64,000 nucleotides of DNA from Chimonanthus salicifolius (Eukaryota; Streptophyta; Magnoliopsida; Laurales; Calycanthaceae), in contig CM023539.1 in the NCBI GenBank assembly GCA_013350335.1, positions 17,696,223 through 17,760,222 on the forward strand, given 5' to 3'. Within the stretch, counting starts at the first letter, position 1. The number at the start of each line of letters is the position of its first letter. Made by a program: the position numbers and the translations under genes. Shown here piece after piece: positions 38,298 through 48,500 of this stretch. The notes beneath the pieces were generated by a model, which saw only the letters and a list, made by a program, of their open reading frames with translations, was not told the origin of the DNA and made no database searches.

Positions 38298-38298
<1 letters not shown>

Positions 38299-38335
<37 letters not shown>
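38299..38335. repeat. (TA)n microsatellite, about 18 units
   Basis: An uninterrupted TA run shortly upstream of the hAT-type element at 38426. Confidence 0.97.
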
Positions 38336-38338
<3 letters not shown>

Positions 38339-38425
38339 AGTTATATTGGTTGACATCTCGATCCGACGGATTTTTGCACCCCGATTGAGACTATTAAATT
38401 TCTATTAAATTTTAACTATTTAGAT

Positions 38426-39034
38426 CTAAGGTTTAAATATCGGCCGATACATATCGTATATGTATCGGCCGATATATATCGGTTTTTTTAAACCGAGTAA
38501 TATCGACCGATACGATTAGTATCGGCCGTACATACTGAATATCGGCCGATATGGCCGATATTCGGTTCGAAATATCGGTCAAAATATCGGCCGATATTCA
38601 TAAATATCGGTATTTAAATTTTTTTTTTTTTTAACACCGATACGGTTTTTCGCGGTTTTTACACGGTTTTCGCGGTTTTTCGCGGTTTTCCGCGGTTTTC
38701 CACGGTTTACGGTTCTCAGGGGTATTCACGGTTTTTTGCGGTTTTCGTGGTTTTTCGGGGTTTTCCGCGGTTTTCCACGGTTTTACGCGGTTTTCCGCGG
38801 TTCAGGGTTTACGGTTCTCAGGGGGTTCACGGTTTTTTGCGGTTTTTTGCTGTTTTTTGCGGTTTTGTCACGGTTCATCACTATTCATCACGGTTTTTTG
38901 CGGTTTTTTCACGGTTCCGATATCGGAGGAGAGAGAAAATGCCGATATCGGTATGAGAGATAAAATATCGGCCGATATATCGCCCGTATCGCATATCGGC
39001 CGATATATCGGTTACACCGATTTTTGAATCCCTG
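38426..39034. mobile_element. hAT-type non-autonomous element made of ATCGGCCGAT and CGCGGTTTT words, TSD atttagat
   Basis: A 609-bp element between perfect 8-bp duplications atttagat (38418-38425 and 39035-39042). The left end is CTAAGGTTTAAATATCGG and the right end, reverse-complemented, CAGGGATTCAAAAATCGG; they align as imperfect inverted repeats of hAT type. Both arms are packed with the palindrome ATCGGCCGAT and variants. The centre (38640-38900) is a degenerate array of CGCGGTTTT/CACGGTTTT units. Phe/Arg-rich frames in the array have no domain and are not called genes. Confidence 0.85.
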
Positions 39035-39324
39035 ATTTAGATTGAGGGGAGAAACACTTTAAAAAAGAAAAAAAGGGAAAAGGGCACATAAACACACATA
39101 AGATAACTGACCAAAAGGCCAACAAGCTTTCATGGGCTTACTGTAAAATGCCTGAGCTCATCCATTTATCTAAATAGGCTTATAATTTGGCCCAAGCCTG
39201 AACCCACGAACGGTTAAACATGTTCAAACTCATTCATTTATGTTGGGTTAATGAAGATTTTGAGTCATAGTTAGGTTTAAATGCTGTATACTAAATTGTT
39301 AGAACATACATGAGGTGATTTTAG

Positions 39325-40490
39325 CTGGGGTTTAAATCACAGTCCAGCGATGTATCGAAGTTGCCTATCAGCGATGTATCGATGATATGTCCCATTTTGG
39401 TCATATATAGTTTCTCTCTTCACCAATTTTTTTAAGAAAAATATGAAAAAAATAGGGAAAATGAAAAGTTTAGGATGAATGTATATACATCATTTTTATG
39501 GAGTATCATACCTTTGAAAGTTGAAGTTTCGATATGAAGAAAAAATGTCCTGAAAAAATGAAAAATATCTATAATTTTTATAAAGTAGGAAATTAGTTCA
39601 AGGATGAAATTCACATTCTCAAGTATCCCTCGGTGGACATATATTAGGGCTGCAACTTGGGTCGGGTTGAAAATTTTGGACCAGCGGGTCAGGTCGGGTC
39701 GGTTGAGAAGATAAAAACCTGCATGGAATTTGGGTTGGTTCGGGTTGAGGATTTTACAAGTTAACCTGACCCGATCCCACTCAATTCGACCCGGCTAAAA
39801 TTAGGCTAAAATGGGTTCAGAATGCGGGTTGGGTCAGAATTCGAGTTGATTCACGTTAAACTTCGGGTCGGGTCGGGTTGTGAAGTTCGGGTTGAGAATT
39901 CGAGTTGGATCGGGTTTAAGGAACCCAACCCATCAGACCCGAGTTGCAGCCCTAACATGTATCTTTTAATACAATTCATAATTTATTTTAAACATTTCAC
40001 ATTAATAATTTCTATTAAATTTCATAAACATTGAATATTATTTCATTAAATTTTTATAAAAAATCCTTAATTTGAGATTATCTTAAAGCCAAAAATTGAA
40101 GAAAATGGTCAAATTTTAGGGAAAAATATTTGGAAATGATAAATAGATTTAAATTTAAATAACTAGCTTCTGAACCTTTTTAAAATCACACTCAACACAA
40201 GATGTAAGTTGAAAAATGGTCCAAACTATTTTTTTTTAAATTTGAAAATACATCAGCCAATACTACTGGTTGATACATCACGGAACACAAAATTTAACCC
40301 GAAAAACGGTCCAAGCTGAATTTTTAAATTAAAAAAATATATCGACCATAAACATACAGTATGGCCGATAGTGAGTGATATGCATCGACCACATTATTAA
40401 CTGATACAACTGATACAGAACTTGTGTGGCCGATCCGAGATATATCCGCTGCTAAAGTACTGATAAGTATTGGTGAATTTTTTTACCTTC
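39325..40490. mobile_element. Second hAT-like relic element with TSD gattttag, hosting a MITE
   Basis: Perfect 8-bp duplications gattttag lie at 39317-39324 and 40491-40498. The left end CTGGGGTTTAAATCAC resembles the left end of the 38426 element. The right end (rc GAAGGTAAAAAAATTCACC) matches less well. Inside are GATGTATCGA and TATGGCCGATAGTGAG-type words like those of the neighbour. A MITE is inserted at 39645-39954. Boundaries rest mainly on the 8-bp match. Confidence 0.6.
39645..39954. mobile_element. hAT-type MITE rich in GGGTCGGGT, nested, TSD acatRtat
   Basis: A 310-bp element with inverted ends TAGGGCTGCAACTTGGGTCGG and, reverse-complemented on the right, TAGGGCTGCAACTCGGGTCTG. Flanks are acatatat (39637-39644) and acatgtat (39955-39962), an 8-bp duplication with one mismatch. 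Internal sequence is mostly GGGTCGGGT / CGGGTTG words. Same family as 52994-53301. Confidence 0.9.
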
Positions 40491-40807
40491 GATTTTAGTG
40501 AAGACTCAAAGACACCCCTCAGCATTGTGATCCCCATGAAATTTTCATAATAATTTCAAAATAAATAATTAGTTTCATTTTCATAATTCTCTTAGAATGT
40601 CAAATTTACATATCAGAATTTCTTAAGATAAAGTGTTTTCCACTTGATTTCTCTTTTACGTGAGTGAGTTATTGAGCGATTAAAAAGGAATTTATAACGC
40701 ATTTTTTGTATTTTTTTTATCTTTTTTTTTTTTTGAATTTGTGTGGGAATATGTGAGATACCCAACGTAAAATCCCCACGAGTGATATCCCTTACCCTAA
40801 TGGCACA
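40491..40807. other. Intergenic sequence, nothing recognised
   Basis: AT-rich sequence between the hAT-like relic and the tandem-repeat element, without coding or repeat signals. Confidence 0.5.
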
Positions 40808-42585
40808 CCGGCTGCATTTGGATGGGGGGTAACCCCCCGTTACCCCTTGTTACGGGAGTGAGGGTAAAAATTTGAAAATTTACCCCTCATTCTATTTTTG
40901 AATACTTCTCCAGAGGTTGGGGTATTCACAATACCTTACCCCTTGCCTTCCTCTCTTTATCAATTATATATGATAAAATTAAAATCTTTCAAAAAAATAT
41001 ATATTATATAATTAAAAAAATAATATATTTCAAGTAATTAGCAATTTAATTCTGTTTGAAATTTATTTTAAAAATGTGTCAATGTTTTTAAAATGATGCA
41101 TTTGGATGAGGGGTAAATTTTACGGGGGTTACCCTTGAGTAGGGGTAATTGTAAATAGGGGTAAACTGACATTAACAATTTTATAAGAATTAATATTTTT
41201 TTATTAAATTATCTAATAAAAATAAAATTTTATGAAATATAATTGTTAAAATATCCTATTTTTTAGGGGTGACTCTATCAAAGTTTCGATAAGGTCTCGA
41301 AATTCAGAAAGAGGTTGAGGTTCATGATAATATCTTTCAGAATAATTAACAATTTATTTTGTTGAAAGTTTATTTTAAAAATGTGTCAACATTTTCAACG
41401 TAATGCATTTGGGCAAGGGGTAAATTTTATGGGGGTTACCCTTGAGTAGAGGTAACTGTAAGCAAGGGTAATCTAACATATTAACAATTTTATAAGAATT
41501 AATAATTTTATTAAATCTATATACTATAAAAATTAAAAATTTAATTTTATAAAACATAATTGTCAAACTGTCCTATTTTTAATGGGTGATTTGTCGAAAT
41601 TTCAATAGGGTCTCGAAACTCCGAAAGAGTTTGAAGTTCATGGTAATCTCTTTCGGGATAATTAACAATTTATTCTGTTGAAAGTTTATTTTAAAAATGT
41701 GTCAACATTTTCAACATGATGCATTTTGATAAGGGGTAAATTTTACAGGGTTACCCTTGAATAGGGGTAATCTGACATTGTAACAATTTTATAAGAATTA
41801 ATAATTTTTATTAAATTCATATAATATAAAAAATAAAAATAAAATTTAATGAAACATAATGGTCAAAATGTCATATTTTTAAAGGGTGATTCTGTCCAAA
41901 TTTCGATAGGGTCTCGAAACTCCGAAAGAATTTGAGGTTCATAGTAATCTTTTTTGGGATAATTAGCAATTTATTCTGTTGGAAGTTTATTTTAAAAATG
42001 TGTCAATATTTTTAATGTGATGCATTTAGATGAGGGGTAAATTTTACGGTGGTTACCCTTGCGTAGGGGTAACTGTAAGCAGGGGTAACCGACATATTAA
42101 CAATTTTATGAGAATTAATATTTTTATTAAATTCATATAATATAAAAAATAAAAATTATAAATTTATGAAGAGATATGTAGATATTTTTTATTCATTTAT
42201 TGGGATTTAAAATAATAATATCAAAAAATTCTTTATTTATTTTTTAATGTTAGAATGCAAGTGTTTATTTTAAATTATAAATTATGAAAAATAATTTATA
42301 AAAAATGGATAATACTATTATAAGTTATATTATTAGGATTTACTTTATGAATATTATTTAATAATTATATTTTATAAAATTTCTCAAAAAATGTTAATAT
42401 ATTAGATTACCCTTGCTCGTAGTTACTAAACAAGATTTTTTACCCTTAAGATAAACTTTTATTTTACCACTGCAATTACCAAACAAGATAAGGATAATTT
42501 CAGTTCAAGGGTCACCCTCACTCAAGGGGCCTCTAAAATTCACCCCTACCTTAGTCCCAGGGGGTTCCCCCTTATTAGATATGTG
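40808..42585. repeat. Repeat element with ~300-bp tandem array
   Basis: Units starting GATGCATTTGGATGAGGGGT followed by TACGGGGGTTACCCTTGAGT begin near 41095, 41402, 41718 and 42019, with spacing about 301-317 bp. Each carries a GTCTCGAAACTCCGAAAGA block and a TTATTTTAAAAATGTGTCAA block. A first, different GCATTTGGATGGGGGGTAAC lies at about 40813, and the right edge has CACCCTCACTCAAGGGG and CCCAGGGGGTTCCCCC. The repeated GGGGTAA / TTACCCC words suggest a DNA transposon whose end was amplified, but no TSD or terminal inverted repeat could be proven. Confidence 0.7.
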
Positions 42586-43340
42586 AATTAATATTTTTAG
42601 TATATTTGTATTTTTCATAAGAATAGAAATTATAAATTTTATAAAAAAATATTTCATTGTAAAAGGTAAATCTCATTCTTTATGTTTGGTGATGAAAAAT
42701 CATTAGTAAAACACATTAAAAAAGAAAAATACCAAAACTCACTAAAATATAATTTATTCCCATTCTTGGATTTAGAGGTAAGAACTCCGGAAATAGTTGG
42801 ATATCATAAAATTAGGATGAACTCAACCTATTTATTCAGCTGAAATTCTAATTCTCTAACTTGATCTTGGTTGAAATTGAATTGTTCTTTGAGTCATGGG
42901 TTGGGTTTCGGCGGGTCATGACATGGGTTATGTTGAGATTAAGTCAATTAGCAATTAGAGTTGAAATAGAGCATCAGGTGAAAAAACGTGTAAAGTGATT
43001 TTTGCAAATCATTTTCTCTCATAGTAGACTACCTTTAAAGGAAAATTCAAATTTATCCATATTTTTTTTTAAATTAACGTGTGAAAAATTCAGACACATT
43101 CCTATTAAAATTCAAAAGTAAGGATAACATTGAATTTTCCTAAAAATAGTACACTATAAAAAAATGATGGTGCAAAAATCACTACCCCTTGTTTTCTCAT
43201 ATGTGATACTTATTTCTCATGAAAGCACTTTCAAACATGCATGAGATAACAAGAGTTTCTCATAGAAACATTTAATTTTTTTAATGAAACTAAGTAACCA
43301 AAAGTACCTATATAATTATTTAAGAAATGGCATGAAGGCC
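42586..43340. other. Intergenic AT-rich sequence, nothing recognised
   Basis: No frame with domain content, no clear repeats and no splice-consistent exons were seen. Confidence 0.5.
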
Positions 43341-43343
43341 GTA

Positions 43344-43795
43344 CTTAAGGGTGTTCACCGGCCAAGTTTCGAGTCGAGCTTCACTAAAAAAAGCTCAAGC
43401 CATCCAATTAAGCTGGAGAGAGAGAGACCACCTGATGGAAGACGTTGTCACTGATGTTGAATCGAGATGGAAGAAAGGTTGTTGTTGCCAAATCGAGATA
43501 GAAGAGGGGTCGACACTGAATCAAGAAGATAGAAATATGGAACTTGGAAGAGAGGTCAAATTGGACGGAGAAGCAGTGATTCAGTTAAGGGGAAGATGGA
43601 AGGGTGGTTTCTTACCGAAGAGGGTTTCTGAGATGAGGTGTCAAAGTGAGGGTTGAGAATCCTAGTCTCTGCCGTTGATCCATATATATGTATGTATTAA
43701 ACAAATGCGGTAAAAAGCTTAAGGGCCGAGCGCTTATTTACATTGGGTTTGGGTTGGACTCAGGTCGGATTTGGAAAAATTAACACCCCTACAAA
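43344..43795. repeat. Possible MITE-like repeat ending in AGGGGTGTT-type inverted ends
   Basis: The left end AAGGGTGTTCACCGGCC and right end AAATTAACACCCCTA are partly complementary, and the right part carries GGGTTTGGGTTGGACTCAGGTCGG. No matching flanking duplication was found. A 101-codon frame inside (43351-43656) shows no known domain and is not annotated as a gene. Confidence 0.4.
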
Positions 43796-45576
43796 TATTG
43801 CATGGGAGTTTGCCTACTTTCCTTTAAATTCCTTTAGCTATAATTAAGCTATATCAATCAATTTCCTAATTGCAAAAGAGAGAGAGGAGACTGCAAAGTC
43901 GCTCAAAACTTTGGGGTGCATGTGAAATTGGATAAAAATCGTCCTTGCACAGACTCAACCTAAAAATTTAAGTGATGTGTCAAAGATTAACAGGCTTTGA
44001 GTTAAATTGATTCTAAGTTTTGTAAGAAACAACATTTTCTTGGTTCAGGTCAATTTAAGTGTTAAAACTCTTAAGACTCAAGACTCAATCTAAAATATTT
44101 TAATATTATATATATAATTACATAAAAATATTTTAAAAAAATTTAGTTCTCTCCTATGCAATTTTATAGATGTTATATTTCTTTCATTTTGAACCTCTTT
44201 TTTTTATATATATTTTATCAACTTTGAGTCTTTTTCCACTTTATTTTAATTCTTCCATTTTGAGAATTTATCAATTTTTTTCCTCCAAGATTGTTGGGGT
44301 TTTCGGTAATCTTTAAATTTTTGGGTTCTCAAGTCCAAAATCTAGAGCCTTGGATCTCTCAGTTCAAAATAGTTCCTAAAAGGTTGGTAATTTAAATATC
44401 TCAAGCAAAGTCATGTCTAAAATTAAAAATCTTAATTTAAAATGAATTAACATGAACTCAAACTAATCCAACCCAACTTACAGCCCTGTCAGACTATTCA
44501 ATGCTAGAGTAAACAAGGAACAGCTGAGGCCTGGGAAAGCCCTTTGTTTAGACACATTTTAAGCCTGAGCTCAATTAGTGATCAGACTGAAAATAAATGC
44601 TCAAGACCTGGAGGGGCCTTCTGGGCTTTCGGTTAAATGGACCAAATTTTAATCCCTAGCTCAACCTCAAACTCTTAATTATATTGCACATTATGTCATA
44701 TAGACAACAAGAGTTTCATAAACCACAAGACGCATTTATTTCCCAGACAATGCATCTACACATAAGAAAAATTTACCACTTGATTATCATTTTAACAAAA
44801 GCCTTTTGCACTCACCTTTTTTTAGACCAAGGCATCCAAACGTCTTCTTAGAGCATATGTAAATACACAAAATTGTTATGCATGCCTAGGGATAAGACCC
44901 ATCAAATGAGATGGTGATGGGTCCGTTGCAATGGTCTTTTTTTAAATATATTGTCTACCAAAATCATAATGATTTGATTGAACAAGTCATGTCTTTAAAG
45001 GATATAGAATTTAATAGTTAAAAATATTTTACAACGCTTTAAAAAATTTTGGCTTCATTAATCCATACGCATAATAATAATGCTTTCATATTTAGAACTA
45101 CAATGCGTAAACATTTCAGATACTAGATCATGGTCTCGTATTAGATAGGCCTTACATATGTACAAAATGATGGCACCTCACACTTTAAGGGGAAAGAAGG
45201 GATTAGACAATTTACACCCAGTTGAGGGTGTGACTATGACCAAAAACAAACAAGGATGCTAAGAAGTCCACAATTGCCAGGTCTAACTAAATGGTTTTGC
45301 AGTGAAATATAACGGGAGTTCCAAAGTGTTTCTTTCTTTGTAAAAAGAATTTCAATGGCCTAAACTAGAATGGTAGAGAGTACATAACCAGCCAGTTAGA
45401 TGCAAACTTTACCTCGGAGGAGGTAAGGGAAAAAAAGAAAGAAGAAGAATCAGCTAGGACAAGAAGTGCACAGCTTGGACCATAAGCAAGCATTGTGGTG
45501 CAAGTGTTGTCATCCTGTGTGTAGGAAAGTAAAAAATACCATGACATTTCCTCATATAAGTTCCAAGAACGTTTGA
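43796..45576. other. Intergenic sequence downstream of the At4g18490-like gene, including its 3' UTR
   Basis: The 3' UTR of the minus-strand gene should lie just left of 45577, but no clear polyadenylation signal was singled out. CAACCCAACTTACAGCCCTG (44466-44485) resembles one end of the GGGTCGGGT MITE family, but its partner end was not found. Confidence 0.45.
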
Positions 45577-48500
45577 TCAAGGTTGATGGTCCTTGGACAG
45601 CAAGCTGGCAGCAAATCTCTGAATTGTCTGGATCTTGTGATGATGAAACGAACACAGGTTGACTTTCCCATCTCAAGTGAACTTTTCATTCATGAAAGGT
45701 GTGAGGTAACATAACAGGAAAAAAAATGGAAGGATACCTTCTCTTCGTAGGCAGGATGATTCAACATCAGCAGCAAGTTGTTGTTTACTATGGTACGGAC
45801 TAGGACTTCTTTGGCTTCATCATGTTTCCTTTTAAGCATGTTGTATATCTGCAAAAACGATATCATGAGTCTTCCATATATGCGTAACTTTTAGCTCACA
45901 ATGATGACTTCATATATGTCAATTGTATATCAACAGTGCAGGATAGCTCGTGCATCTTCTTTGTAATGTTCATCTTTTGTTTCAAAAAGCAAAGAAAAAG
46001 AAAAGAAGCAGACAGGCTTGACGAGCATGCATAATCGACAATGGGAGGTGGCTGATGAAAGTTTGGAATGCAAGTGACATGTATGATTTGGTAATTGGGT
46101 CATGGAAAATAATTTGTCCAGTCCATATGGTATGAACTCCATATAGATGGAAAAATGGTTTTGATGATCATGATGGTGAGTGAATATAAACACTACGTTA
46201 TTAGCAAACAATAGAATAAAATGAAGATGCAGACTGTTGTTCATTTTCTACCATTTCTTAACAGTGGCTACTTATTGACATTATACTTCCATTCACATCA
46301 ATCCAGTCCATCCATTATGAGTAGTTGATCATCTTTTCAACTTTCAAAAAGGTAACAAATTTGAAAGGCGTGGTTTCAAAAGAGTAACAGATTTGAAAGG
46401 TAAGTGTAATTAAGGAACTTGATTGAATAATTCACAGCCTGAAAATGTCTCCATTGAGACAATTTGTGGAGTTGATGTACTGTGGATGAGTTGCCACCAT
46501 AGAAGAAACCAGAAAGAGCATGAGAAGAGTATCTGATTGAATGCAGGTAAAGTTTGGACCAGGTTTACATTCCAGAATTTGATTTCTTTATCCAGAATTG
46601 GGCAACCAAATGACATCACTTACTGCTTCAAGTTCCTTTGCACAGGCTTCAGCTTTCTCCACTTTTCCATTGCTTTCTAGCAGTACTGGAACTTCTAAAC
46701 CTGCCATGCTTGCATCCGGACAAGCTTCGAGTAAAGCTGTAGCTGGAACTTCTAAACCTGCCATGCTTGCATCCGGACAAGCTTCGAGTAAAGCTGTAGC
46801 TGGAACTTCTAAACCTGCCATGCTTGCATCCGGACAAGCTTCGAGTAAAGCTGTAGGCTGGTCAAACCAAACAATTGTGACAATCTTCTGGATCATCAAT
46901 CAAGGAAATATAGCCAAAGAACAAAGCCGGACTAGCTTTAAATAACATTTTGCTTTGAAATCGATATTACATATGAAGTAAATACAAATTCCAGTTGACT
47001 CTTATCACTAGTATAATATCTATGGGCTCCTTTTGACACAGTTACCATTTTTTCCTCAGTTCTTTTAGAAGCTTTCCGATCTTCCCTACAAAATCCAACA
47101 GCAAACACATTCAACATAACTTGAACCAACTAATATAGAGGAATAAACATGGATGGGTCATTATAATTAAAATAACCTGCTTTCAGAGGAAGATTCCGTG
47201 ATACGTTTTAGTGGATTTAAGTTAACTGGACCTGGGCATGGTTCCTGCAACATACCATTCCAACTTGACTAAGTGGTTAAACTAAAATTGATTAGCTACT
47301 CATGATACAAAACTTGATACAGTAGATAATTGTTATGGCAGCATGAACAATGATTAGTTTGTAACTTTCTAAAAATTGTGAATAAGGGTGTATTCCTAAA
47401 ATCAGCAATGGCATGAAGATGAATCTGACAATCCATCAGGCACACCTTCATGTTTCAGAAGCCTGACAAGTGCATGGACAAAGACTTGACATCATCATGA
47501 CCAAAGCCATTTTTCATCCATCATAGTGAACCTAAAAAGTGCGTGCAAAAGTAGTTACTATTTTTCTATTCTAACCCATCAGATATCATATTTTCTATCA
47601 CTGCTCAATCTAACATGTACTTTCTCATTACTTCAATCGAAGTCTCTTAAGGTTTCTTCTTTCTCAAAGTCCTACCTGTAATGTTTATGTGATACTACTT
47701 TTTCTCTCAATTTCATTAGACATGGGAATCTCATTAAGGAAAGAAAGAAATAAGACCCTGCTTAGGTCTATTAAATTGGAAGGGAATGAATTGAAAAATC
47801 ATGCAGGAATTGATGGAAATCTACATAAATCAAAAGGAAATAAAAACCATCAAACTCCAACAGGAAATAGCTTATTCCGTAAGAATCACCCTTAGTACTT
47901 GACACAGCACCCATGCACAGTTCCTAGAGAAACTTCTGTCATCTATGATCAACCCGAAACACATACAGATAATAAGAATCCAAATCTCCTACCTTGCCCT
48001 ACCCCCCTCTTCAGAATTGCTGTACACCCCAATTCAACGCTAGTATCCCTAAATTTTGCTGCCAGATATAAGTAAAAACACAGAAGGGGACAAAAAATGT
48101 ATATCAAATGTCTAATAACATTCAAATGTCAGACACTAAAATTGATGGTCACAATTTTCTAACAGCCCACCTTAATCCACATCCCTACCTACCTATACCT
48201 CATTATGGAGAAGGCCCGCTAGATTTTCTTATGGTTCCTTAATTTGCAAGGTTCCCTAATGAAAATTACCATGCACAAAGTTTAGCAATTACATGATCTT
48301 TGTGGTCAAGACACCTACAGGGAACAACCAAACACTGTGTAGGTTCCTAATAAAATTTCCTAGGCACAATTATCCCATCTATCTAGGGATGCCACCATTT
48401 AGATTTAGCAAATTGCTTTTCAAGAGTCAATTGCTTATCTGACAGCCATATGGTTCAAATATGGCAAGGGAAAATAGCTCCACAGGTTACTTAATGTCCT

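Larger units (their letters stand above)
37101..38425. other. Intergenic sequence with AT microsatellites
   Basis: No gene is visible. GGGCCCAGG/GAGCTAGTCAAACTC words at 37110-37260 and GAACCCAACCCGAGCC near 37510 resemble decayed pieces of the GGGTCGGGT-type elements found elsewhere here. AT runs lie at 37853-37926 and 38299-38335. Confidence 0.5.

Noticed and set aside
38736..38963. Phe/Arg-rich open frames in two registers
   Set aside because: A by-product of the CGCGGTTTT array in the hAT-type element.
40808..42585. CRISPR-like array
   Set aside because: The units are ~300 bp, diverged and without regular spacers, in a plant nuclear genome.
43351..43656. 101-codon open frame
   Set aside because: It has no recognisable domain and sits in a repeat-like stretch with partial inverted ends.
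43800..44490. A third GGGTCGGGT-type MITE ending at ACAGCCCTG (44477-44485)
   Set aside because: Only one end is visible; no partner end or 8-bp duplication was found.
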